A stretch of DNA of 7,093 nucleotides from Bacilli bacterium (lineage in GTDB: Bacteria > Bacillota_I > Bacilli_A > Izemoplasmatales > Hujiaoplasmataceae), in assembly GCA_018400565.1 (NCBI GenBank), contig JAGYMP010000103.1, positions 1 through 7,093 on the forward strand, read 5' to 3'. Positions 1-6,257 of the stretch are shown here, in pieces. The notes beneath the pieces are model-generated. The model was given only the letters and a program-made list of their open reading frames with translations. It ran no database searches and was not told the DNA's origin. Position numbers and translations under genes: made by a program. Numbering within the stretch: the first letter of the stretch is position 1; the number at the start of each line of letters is the position of its first letter.

Positions 1-1
1 G

Positions 2-1342
2 GGTGAGAAATTCGATGAATGGCGTAAAATCGTCCGTGGCGAAGTCCAAATCGCAATCGGTGCCCGCAGTGCGTGTTTTGCACCGTTTGAGAATCTTGGC
101 TTGGCGATTGTTGATGAGTGTCATGAAACAACGTACAAACAAGAAGACAATCCCAACTACTATGCCATCGATATATTGAACAAAAGAGCTAAATTGCATC
201 AGATGCCTGTTATTTTGGGATCGGCAACACCCAACATTGAATCATATGCCAAAGCAAAACGGGGTCATTATGTTTACCTGCCTTTAAAAAATCGTGCACA
301 AAACGCTGCTTTGCCGACCATTGAGACAGTCGACATGCGCAAAGAATTCAAAGCGCGGGGAAACACGGTTTTATCGGAATATCTTCGGTCCGCAATCGAA
401 GAACGTCTTATTAAAAACGAACAGACGATCTTATTGTTGAATCGCCGCGGTTATGCGAATTTCATGATATGCAGGAACTGTGGGTATGTTTTCAAATGCC
501 CCAATTGCGATGTTTCATTGACATACCATCATCATGACCAAACGTTGAAATGCCACTATTGCTCCCACAAAGAACCAGTACCGAAAAAATGTCCGTATTG
601 TGACAGCAAAGCTCTCCGGATGATGGGGTCCGGCACGCAGAGACTCGAGGAAACGCTCCATAAGCTTTTTCCGGATGCCACTGTTGTGCGGATGGACAAT
701 GACACAACCCGCACGAAAAACGCACACCGCAAGCTTCTCGGTACATTTGAGCGGGACGGCGATATTTTGCTTGGCACACAGATGATTGCCAAAGGACTTG
801 ATTTTCCGAAAGTCACGCTGGTCGGCATTTTACAAGCGGATGGATCACTGTTTCAGGGCGACTTCCGTGCGCCGGAGAAAACATTTCAGTTGATCATGCA
901 GGTCTCCGGACGCTCCGGACGGCATGAACTCGCCGGGCACGTCATCATCCAGGCGTTTAATCCAGAGCACTATGCCATCGATTATGCATTGAATCAGGAT
1001 TATGAAGGATTTTATGAACATGAGATGCGTCTCAGGAGAAAAGCACGTTATGTTCCGTTTTATTATATGGTTGAAATAAGTCTGACCCATTCAAATGTGC
1101 GCGATCTTTGGTTGTTCGGAAAAAGCACGGTCGATGGTTTAAGGAAGACACTTTCGGAATCCGCAATCGTGTTGGGACCCGCCATGCCCGTGATCTCCAA
1201 AATCAATAACCGTTATTTATGCAAGGTCACCATCAAATACCAACATGAAGATCGTCTTTCTGAGGCTTTGTCCGAGGTCAGACAGTCAGCGGATGACAAT
1301 GATGTTTATGTGACCATTGACAACACACCGATGTTAGGATAG
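2..1342 (+). CDS. priA: Primosomal protein N' / replication restart helicase PriA (3' part, 5' end outside window)
   Basis: C-terminal 446 residues of PriA, the superfamily 2 3'-5' DNA helicase that recognises stalled forks and reloads the replicative helicase. The frame is open from base 2, so the gene begins upstream; the N-terminal DNA-binding domain and Walker A are not in the window. Visible in order (fragment numbering): IGARSACFAP (19-28), a Walker B box DECH (38-41) where most PriA proteins have DEEH, GSATPN (motif III), then eight cysteines as four CxxC pairs (157/160, 166/169, 184/187, 197/200) forming the two-zinc insertion, GTQMIAKGLDFP (motif V) and QVSGRSGR (motif VI). The C-terminal domain appears complete and ends at TAG 1340-1342. 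It lies 7 bases before fmt, the usual Firmicutes order, so the two are probably co-transcribed. Identification is secure; only the Walker B cysteine is odd. Confidence 0.97.
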   Translation, partial: GEKFDEWRKIVRGEVQIAIGARSACFAPFENLGLAIVDECHETTYKQEDNPNYYAIDILNKRAKLHQMPVILGSATPNIESYAKAKRGHYVYLPLKNRAQNAALPTIETVDMRKEFKARGNTVLSEYLRSAIEERLIKNEQTILLLNRRGYANFMICRNCGYVFKCPNCDVSLTYHHHDQTLKCHYCSHKEPVPKKCPYCDSKALRMMGSGTQRLEETLHKLFPDATVVRMDNDTTRTKNAHRKLLGTFERDGDILLGTQMIAKGLDFPKVTLVGILQADGSLFQGDFRAPEKTFQLIMQVSGRSGRHELAGHVIIQAFNPEHYAIDYALNQDYEGFYEHEMRLRRKARYVPFYYMVEISLTHSNVRDLWLFGKSTVDGLRKTLSESAIVLGPAMPVISKINNRYLCKVTIKYQHEDRLSEALSEVRQSADDNDVYVTIDNTPMLG

Positions 1343-1349
1343 TGATAAG

Positions 1350-2282
1350 ATGAAAATCGTATTTATGGGAACCATGGATTTTGCCGTTGAATTGCTTGAA
1401 GGTCTTGTGGATCACCACGAGGTCAGTCTCGTGGTCACCCAACCGGATCGTCCATCAGGCAGGAAACAAAAACTCAAGCCGTCACCGGTCAAGAAAAAAG
1501 CGATGGAACTCGATCTCGAGCTTTTCCAGCCTAAAAACATCAAGAAAAACCACAACCCCATATTAGAACAAAATGCGGACATTCACATCGTGGCCGGATA
1601 TGGCCAGATGATACCCGATGATGTGCTTTATGCACCGCTGCATGATTCCGTGAACGTGCATGCTTCACTTTTGCCGAAATACCGGGGGGGATCACCCATG
1701 CATGCTGCAATCAAAAACGGCGATGAATATACGGGTGTCACGACCATGAAGATGGTCAAAAGGATGGATGCGGGTCCAATCTATGATCAAACCAAGGTTG
1801 ATATCGCACCGGACGACAATGTCGGGACCCTTGAACGGAAGCTAAGTGTCGCCGGACGCCGTCTTTTGTTGAACACACTCCGGTCAATCGAAGCAGGAAC
1901 CGCCACGTTGAGAGACCAAGACAAAGACCAGGTGTCGTTTGCATATCATATCCGTCCCAAAGACCGCTATCTGGATTTTACACAGACCGCCGAGGAACTG
2001 AGAGACCATATCCGAGCCTTCAATCCCTGGCCGATCGCACGTTTCAGGATCGATGATGAAACATGCAAGGTCTTCGAAGCGGAGGTCATCAAGGAAGACA
2101 AGCCATTCGGACAACCCGGTGAAGTTGTGGTTGCCGATAAAAAACGGCTTCATATCCAAACGAAAAAACACCAACTTGCCATCGAGTCCATCCAATATCC
2201 CGGTAAGAAACGGATGGACATTGATGCTTTTATGAACGGCATCGGCCGATCGTTGTTTTATGAGGGTAAGATTATCAAATAA
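1350..2282 (+). CDS. fmt: Methionyl-tRNA formyltransferase
   Basis: Transfers a formyl group from 10-formyltetrahydrofolate to the amino group of Met on initiator tRNA, in the cytoplasm. The 310-residue length is normal for the family. The N-terminal Rossmann-like formyltransferase domain (about 1-190) starts MKIVFMGTMDFA and has TQPDRPSGR (30-38), the catalytic set Asn102 and His104 (VNVHASLLP) and Asp140 (RMDAGPIYD), and the SLLPKYRGGSP loop (106-116) that precedes the tRNA-binding region. The C-terminal OB-like domain has the family motif RAFNPWP (222-228). The ATG at 1350 is chosen because it aligns with the family N-terminus; a modest AGGAT site inside the priA end (1336-1340) lies 9 bases upstream. 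The usual Firmicutes follower rsmB (sun) is absent; a phosphatidylglycerophosphatase gene comes next instead. Confidence 0.97.
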   Translation: MKIVFMGTMDFAVELLEGLVDHHEVSLVVTQPDRPSGRKQKLKPSPVKKKAMELDLELFQPKNIKKNHNPILEQNADIHIVAGYGQMIPDDVLYAPLHDSVNVHASLLPKYRGGSPMHAAIKNGDEYTGVTTMKMVKRMDAGPIYDQTKVDIAPDDNVGTLERKLSVAGRRLLLNTLRSIEAGTATLRDQDKDQVSFAYHIRPKDRYLDFTQTAEELRDHIRAFNPWPIARFRIDDETCKVFEAEVIKEDKPFGQPGEVVVADKKRLHIQTKKHQLAIESIQYPGKKRMDIDAFMNGIGRSLFYEGKIIK

Positions 2283-2305
2283 AGCCGCCATCAGTCATTC
2301 ATTTA

Positions 2306-2314
2306 TGTTATAAT
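2306..2314 (+). promoter_or_regulatory. Extended -10 promoter, probable sigma-A type, upstream of the pgpA-like gene
   Basis: In the 63-base fmt-pgpA gap the sequence reads TGTTATAAT: a TG dinucleotide one base before a perfect TATAAT (2309-2314), the extended -10 form. No good -35 hexamer lies 16-18 bases upstream (the region is about CGCCAT), which is typical of promoters relying on the extended -10. A start near 2320-2322 would give a 5' leader of about 25 bases carrying the AAAGGAG ribosome site at 2328-2334. The flanking run is AT-rich relative to the window. No terminator is visible between fmt and this site, so read-through from priA-fmt may add to it. Confidence 0.7.
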
Positions 2315-2345
2315 AATATATTAGAATAAAGGAGTATGGGATAAC

Positions 2346-2906
2346 ATGAAAAAATCACAACGTTCACTTTTTTCACGCGATGAAATGTACAATCTCAATG
2401 TGGAAATCCTAAAGAAACGCGGCGTCAGTGTTGATGACATCGCCGACATTGCTTTTAAGCAACAATCCAAATGGAACGATGATATCTCATACAGCGTCTG
2501 CAAGGAATCAGTCGATAAGATTTTGTCACTGAGAGACACGTTCCATATCTTGCATCTCGGAGCTGAAATCGACCGATTGACGGAAGAGGAAGCCTTTGAA
2601 GGCCCGATTCAGGCCGTGTTGGCTTCGGATTTGGGCATGTTCGGCATCGATGAACTTTTCGGATTGGAACTTGCCGGGATGTACGGCACCATCGGAAAAA
2701 CAAACTTCGGTGACATTGATGTAAACAAACCGGGCATCGTGGACACATTGAATGATTCAGGAAAAAAATCACACAAGGCATGTCATACGTTCTTGGACGA
2801 CATCGTAGGCGCCATCGGCGCAGCGGCGTCAACCCGTGTCGCGCAGATTGAAAACGAAAACGAAGCACGGAAGGATCATCGTTACGTCGAACAGAAATTG
2901 TTCTGA
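2346..2906 (+). CDS. pgpA: Phosphatidylglycerophosphatase A family protein (YutG type)
   Basis: Member of the PgpA family, whose characterised members dephosphorylate phosphatidylglycerol phosphate to phosphatidylglycerol at the membrane; this protein resembles the Bacillus YutG branch. The 186 residues contain the YutG-type N-terminal helical part (KKRGVSVDDIADIAF, 23-37), YGTIGKTNFG and DIDVNKPGI (113-131), and the signature CHTFLDDIVGAIGAAAS (146-162) with the Asp pair 151-152 presumed to bind metal. YutG-like proteins are about 165 residues; the extra length is a charged tail after 165. I see no strong hydrophobic transmembrane segments. The ATG at 2346 follows AAAGGAG (2328-2334) with an 11-base spacer, slightly long, and has its own promoter. 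Stop is TGA, showing that TGA is not a Trp codon here. The family call is firm; the substrate is inferred from family. Confidence 0.92.
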   Translation: MKKSQRSLFSRDEMYNLNVEILKKRGVSVDDIADIAFKQQSKWNDDISYSVCKESVDKILSLRDTFHILHLGAEIDRLTEEEAFEGPIQAVLASDLGMFGIDELFGLELAGMYGTIGKTNFGDIDVNKPGIVDTLNDSGKKSHKACHTFLDDIVGAIGAAASTRVAQIENENEARKDHRYVEQKLF

Positions 2907-2921
2907 TTTTTTGTTCGGACG
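2885..2921 (+). other. Two overlapping alternative hairpins at the pgpA stop, next to a strong ribosome site
   Basis: An inner stem CAGAA (2892-2896) / TTCTG (2901-2905) with a 4-base loop is followed by A and six T (2907-2912), resembling a weak intrinsic terminator. An outer stem pairs CGTCGAACA (2885-2893) with TGTTCGGACG (2912-2921), 9 pairs with one bulged G, and ends one base before the AAGGAGGTGAGG ribosome site. The two share bases 2892-2893, so they cannot both form fully. This could be an attenuator or translational control element, or chance; the inner stem is short and AT-rich. Confidence 0.3.
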
Positions 2922-2933
2922 AAGGAGGTGAGG
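2922..2933 (+). promoter_or_regulatory. Near-perfect ribosome binding site that sets a GTG start
   Basis: AAGGAGGTGAGG contains AAGGAGGTG, fully complementary to the usual 16S anti-Shine-Dalgarno end. AGGAGG (2923-2928) stands 9 bases before the GTG at 2938. It is the strongest ribosome site in the window and fixes GTG 2938 as the start of the membrane protein, since no ATG in frame is comparably placed. Confidence 0.9.
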
Positions 2934-2937
2934 CGAC

Positions 2938-4524
2938 GTGGATGAAAGGGAAAAGGCACTCGATGAATTTTTCCGAAAACAGGAATCATCGGGAAAGAAG
3001 AAAAGAGACAGCGAAGAAAAAGACAAAAACATCGACCGTTATTTTGAAAAGGTTGCGGCAAAAAAATCAGAAGAAAAACCAACCCTTTTAGACAAAATCG
3101 TCGATTTTTTCCGTATCACGTCCTTCAAAAACAAATTCAATGAAGACAAAGTCGCTTCCAACAAAAAGCGATACGAAGACGAAGACCGCGGAAAATTTGT
3201 CGTTTTATGGGATAAAATAACACAATTTTTCATCAATCGTTTCAGTTTCGAGGCCGGTGTGGATATTTTGGACGAAACATCGGTGCTTTATCGGAAAAAC
3301 CTTGTGATTCGCAATATCATCTGGATCACCAACATCGTGTTTATCTTATTTGTGCTGATAGGTTCGGAAGCAGGAAACATCAAGGTCAATCTTATTGTGA
3401 CCTTTGCCTTTTTTCTTGTCATGTTTTTCACGAACCGGACCACGAAACGGATTATTCACCAAGAACCGAAAACGATGCAAAAACAACAACTTGCCGAATA
3501 CATATCCGGCGTGTATATCTTGATGATGGCGATCTCGGTTTACATCAAACTGCGTCTGACACCCGGCGCGGAGACCGGAACTGACTTTTTCAGCATTACC
3601 CAGGCCGGTTATTCGCTGATTTATTTTGCGTTGGTTGTCATCGCTCTTTATCAGGATCCCAAATTACTGAGGGGAATCTTCAAAGTCACAATCATTGTGA
3701 TGACGATTATCCATGTCGTTATTTTATATCCTATCTATAATTATGCAACGGATATTATTGTTTTGTGGAATTATGTCAAGGGACCGGTTCTGACGGATAT
3801 TATCTTACGTACGTTGGTGCTCGCGGTGTTTATGATCGCGCTTTATTCAACCGCGAAGATATCCGAGGACATCAACCAAAAACGCAAGGAAGAACTCATC
3901 AAACGGCGTCGGATGGAAAAAGATTTCAAAGAAGTCGTGTCCGATGTGTTTGATGTCATCAGCGTGTATAAACGCCGCGGTGAGGAAAACGAACAAAAAA
4001 TGTATGAGGAATCTGCGAGACGTGTGGCGGAATTGGCCGGCCAGTTGGGTCATTATCTCGGCTATTCCCCCAAACTCTGCAAGGAAATCCATGACTTCTC
4101 AACCATCCACATCGACAAACGTGACACGTTGTCGATTGAGGATTATGAGGAGAAAGAAGTCCTGGACGAAGGCGATTTCAAAAGAATCCGTGAGAAAACG
4201 ATTGTGGGCTCGGTGATCATCAAACGTCTTCAGCTTGATAAAAAAGCTGAGGATATCGTCCGGGCCCATTTTGAAAAAAATGCCGGCAAGGAATTTGTCA
4301 AAGAAATGAATTCCATCCAAAACAACCGTGAGGCCCAGGTCATTCTTTTATGCCATATTTATGACATCCTGCGTCAGGAACGCAATTACAAAAAAGAACT
4401 CAGGCACTCGCGTGCCGTCGATTTGATTCAACTTGAATTTTATCCGTATTTCGATTCGCTGATCGTTGATCGGTTTGTCAAATACAGCGAAGATTTCGAG
4501 TCCATGTATTATAAACTCACATAA
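2938..4524 (+). CDS. Six-helix membrane protein with a degenerate C-terminal HD-GYP-like domain
   Basis: The 528 residues fall into four parts. Residues 1-115 are charged and probably cytoplasmic, with repeated short aromatic helices. About 122-305 hold six hydrophobic segments (near 122-143, 147-165, 186-204, 221-238, 243-267, 287-305). A basic linker, likely helical (309-330), follows. Residues 357-528 align with HD-GYP domains: ARRVAELAGQLGHYLGYS (360-377), a degenerate HD region (385-394), FKRIREKTIVG (414-424), VRAHFEK (441-447), VILLCHIYDIL (468-478) and a FDSLIVDRFV ending. HD-GYP enzymes hydrolyse cyclic-di-GMP. Here the first His is Ser359, HDxGK is broken, the HPxxG His is Lys420, the HH pair is His444-Phe445, GYP is lost, and the Asp of AD is His473. 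I infer a fold without normal catalysis, possibly a ligand sensor. The gene lies 31 bases after pgpA and 24 before metK. I do not recognise a named family. Confidence 0.8.
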   Translation: MDEREKALDEFFRKQESSGKKKRDSEEKDKNIDRYFEKVAAKKSEEKPTLLDKIVDFFRITSFKNKFNEDKVASNKKRYEDEDRGKFVVLWDKITQFFINRFSFEAGVDILDETSVLYRKNLVIRNIIWITNIVFILFVLIGSEAGNIKVNLIVTFAFFLVMFFTNRTTKRIIHQEPKTMQKQQLAEYISGVYILMMAISVYIKLRLTPGAETGTDFFSITQAGYSLIYFALVVIALYQDPKLLRGIFKVTIIVMTIIHVVILYPIYNYATDIIVLWNYVKGPVLTDIILRTLVLAVFMIALYSTAKISEDINQKRKEELIKRRRMEKDFKEVVSDVFDVISVYKRRGEENEQKMYEESARRVAELAGQLGHYLGYSPKLCKEIHDFSTIHIDKRDTLSIEDYEEKEVLDEGDFKRIREKTIVGSVIIKRLQLDKKAEDIVRAHFEKNAGKEFVKEMNSIQNNREAQVILLCHIYDILRQERNYKKELRHSRAVDLIQLEFYPYFDSLIVDRFVKYSEDFESMYYKLT

Positions 4525-4548
4525 AAAAACAGAAATAGGTGATTTACC

Positions 4549-5703
4549 ATGTACCGTTTTTTTACATCGGAGTCCGTCACCGAAGGACACCCCGATAAAA
4601 TATGCGACCAAATCAGTGATGCGATCTTAGACGCGATTTTGGCCGATGACCCTGAAGCACGGGTGGCCTGCGAAACATTGGTCACAACAGGATTGGTGCT
4701 TGTTGCCGGAGAAATCCGCACAACGACATATGTGGATATCCAACGCATCGTCCGTGATAAGGTTGCTTCGATTGGTTATGACCGCGGCAAATACGGGTTT
4801 GATGCTGAAAATCTGGCCGTGTTGGTCGCCATCAACACACAATCAGAAGACATCGCCATCGGCGTCGATGAATTTGACGAACATGAGCTCGGTGCCGGCG
4901 ATCAGGGCATGATGTATGGCTATGCCACGAACGAGACGGATCAATATATGCCCGTGACGCACATGTATGCCAGCCGTCTCGCCAAACGCCTGGCACAAGT
5001 CCGCAAGAACGGAACACTCGCTTATCTCAGGCCTGACGGGAAAACACAGGTCACCGTTGAATTTGATGATGACGGTATCATCAAACGGTTTGACAAATTG
5101 CTCGTGTCAACACAGCATGCAGCCGAGATCGAACAAGACCAAATCAGACATGATATTATCGAACATGTCATCAAACCGGTGATTCCGGCATCCATGATAG
5201 ATGATGACACAGAGATTTTTGTCAATCCGACCGGACGGTTCGTCATCGGCGGACCTTCGGGTGATTCCGGGGTGACGGGACGCAAAATTATTGTGGACAC
5301 ATACGGAGGACGCGCCCATCACGGCGGTGGTGCTTTTTCCGGCAAAGATCCGACGAAAGTCGACCGAAGCGCGGCCTATGCCGCCAGGTACGTTGCAAAA
5401 AACATTGTTGCTGCGGGATTGGCCGATGAACTCGAAGTTCAACTGTCATATGCCATCGGCGTTGCAAAACCGACAAGCATCGGCGTCAACACGTTTGGCA
5501 CCGGGAAACTGTCTGATGATATGCTTGTTGATATCATCAAGAATCACTTCGATCTTCGTCCGAAGGCGATCATCGAACATTTTGGTTTAAAACGCCCCAT
5601 TTATTCACAGATTTCCGTTTACGGTCATTTCGGCAGGGACGATCTCGATCTTCCCTGGGAAAAGACAGACAAGATTGCTTTGTTGAAAGACTATTTGAAA
5701 TAG
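4549..5703 (+). CDS. metK: S-adenosylmethionine synthetase (methionine adenosyltransferase)
   Basis: Makes S-adenosylmethionine from methionine and ATP in the cytoplasm; the active enzyme is normally a tetramer. At 384 residues it has the usual length and three-repeat organisation. Visible motifs: GHPDKICDQISDA (13-25, with His14 and Asp16 for ATP and metal), signature 1 GAGDQGMMYGYATNET (115-130), RPDGKTQV (161-168, with Lys165), TGRKI (243-247), and signature 2 GGGAFSGKDPTKVDRS (259-274, with Lys266, Lys270 and Asp272). The expected catalytic residues are present. The ATG at 4549 is preceded by AGGTGAT (4537-4543), 5 bases away. Only 24 bases separate it from the upstream gene, so there is no room for an S-box or other SAM riboswitch; expression presumably follows the upstream promoter. 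The stop TAG is shared with the ribosome site of the next gene. Confidence 0.98.
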   Translation: MYRFFTSESVTEGHPDKICDQISDAILDAILADDPEARVACETLVTTGLVLVAGEIRTTTYVDIQRIVRDKVASIGYDRGKYGFDAENLAVLVAINTQSEDIAIGVDEFDEHELGAGDQGMMYGYATNETDQYMPVTHMYASRLAKRLAQVRKNGTLAYLRPDGKTQVTVEFDDDGIIKRFDKLLVSTQHAAEIEQDQIRHDIIEHVIKPVIPASMIDDDTEIFVNPTGRFVIGGPSGDSGVTGRKIIVDTYGGRAHHGGGAFSGKDPTKVDRSAAYAARYVAKNIVAAGLADELEVQLSYAIGVAKPTSIGVNTFGTGKLSDDMLVDIIKNHFDLRPKAIIEHFGLKRPIYSQISVYGHFGRDDLDLPWEKTDKIALLKDYLK

Positions 5704-5708
5704 GTGGT
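5702..5708 (+). promoter_or_regulatory. Ribosome binding site overlapping the metK stop, setting the lemA-like start
   Basis: AGGTGGT begins inside the metK TAG (5701-5703) and ends 4 bases before ATG 5713. It supports ATG 5713 over the in-frame GTG at 5704, which has no purine-rich site upstream and itself lies within this motif. The overlap suggests translation of the two genes is coupled. Confidence 0.75.
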
Positions 5709-5712
5709 ATTT

Positions 5713-6183
5713 ATGTTTTTATTTAATTGGACATTATTTTTTGAAATCATGGTTCTTGTGATTTTCCTTCTCGGCCTGATTGTCGTCGGATCCGTTTTCG
5801 TGATCCGTTCGCTTCAGGCAAGCTATAAGGATCTTTATAAGTATCAATCCAAATTCGACATCGAACTAAGAAAAATCGTTAACCTCTTGTCCAAAGGAGC
5901 GGGCAAAAGTGAACTTGAAGACTATAATTCCCGGAACATCAAGAAACTTCCTTTTGATGATAAAAAAACCTTGCTTTCCATCATTGAGGAGGTCAAGGAA
6001 CGCATCGATGATGACGATCCGGATTATGAGTACATTATGAGAACCTACGAAAACCTTCAGGAAAACCGTCGGATCCGTGACAAAAAAGCCGTTCAGTTCA
6101 ATCAACGGATTTACATTTTTCCGTTTAACGTTTATGCGAAAATCCTCGGGTACACGCCATACGATATTTATTCCAAACAATAA
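5713..6183 (+). CDS. Short LemA-like membrane protein
   Basis: The 156 residues start with one hydrophobic segment (about 8-31), followed by a mostly helical, charged domain. The arrangement and C-terminus resemble LemA proteins: YENLQENRRIRDKKAVQFN (about 112-130) and RIYIFPFNVYAKILGY (132-147) match the LemA pattern in which a helix with ENRI and R is followed by YN..I..FP....A...G[FY]. LemA proteins usually have about 185 residues and carry a basic RRxDLIPNLV motif after the membrane helix; here that stretch reads DIELRKIVNLLSKG and lacks RRxDLIPNLV, and the middle is shorter. LemA function is not settled in general. Start ATG 5713 is chosen from the ribosome site; an upstream GTG (5704) would add three residues. 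Its A-rich stop region doubles as the T-tract of the opposite-strand terminator. Confidence 0.7.
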   Translation: MFLFNWTLFFEIMVLVIFLLGLIVVGSVFVIRSLQASYKDLYKYQSKFDIELRKIVNLLSKGAGKSELEDYNSRNIKKLPFDDKKTLLSIIEEVKERIDDDDPDYEYIMRTYENLQENRRIRDKKAVQFNQRIYIFPFNVYAKILGYTPYDIYSKQ

Positions 6184-6210
6184 AAAAAGACCGAAAAATG
6201 ATTCGGTCTT
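6182..6210 (-). terminator. Intrinsic terminator of the - strand ytqA-mnmM unit
   Basis: Read on the - strand, a 9-bp stem AAGACCGAA (6210-6202) / TTCGGTCTT (6195-6187) with a 6-base loop runs directly into a run of T (complement of the A run 6182-6188). On the + strand no T run follows the stem, so it acts for the leftward transcript. It lies about 40 bases past the mnmM stop and abuts the lemA-like stop codon. Confidence 0.85.
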
Positions 6211-6227
6211 CACAATGATTGAAATTG

Positions 6228-6257
6228 ATGCGGACATCGAGTCCGCATTTATTTTTT
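6228..6257 (+). terminator. Intrinsic terminator of the + strand operon
   Basis: An 8-bp stem ATGCGGAC (6228-6235) / GTCCGCAT (6241-6248) with loop ATCGA is followed by TTATTTTTT (6249-6257). It is oriented for the rightward transcript ending after the lemA-like gene. The T run overlaps the last codons of mnmM on the opposite strand, where it encodes the stop and terminal Lys-Lys. Confidence 0.88.

Noticed and set aside
101..103. TTG at 101 as a start codon for PriA
   Set aside because: The frame upstream to base 2 encodes conserved PriA sequence (GEKFDEWRK...IGARSACFAPF), so the gene is truncated by the window edge, not started here.
1884..2291. 135-aa open frame on the - strand opposite fmt
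   Set aside because: Shadow of fmt; no family resemblance and no promoter or ribosome site noticed.
2455..2868. 137-aa open frame on the - strand opposite pgpA
   Set aside because: Arginine- and cysteine-rich composition typical of an antisense shadow; the + strand protein has the PgpA signature.
4475..4515. Possible promoter before metK (TTGTCA at 4475-4480, TATTAT/TATAAA near 4507-4515)
   Set aside because: Spacing of the two boxes is about 26-29 bases, far from 17, and they lie within the coding end of the upstream gene.
5704..5712. GTG at 5704 as the start of the lemA-like gene
   Set aside because: No ribosome site lies upstream of it, and it falls inside AGGTGGT, which is well placed for ATG 5713.
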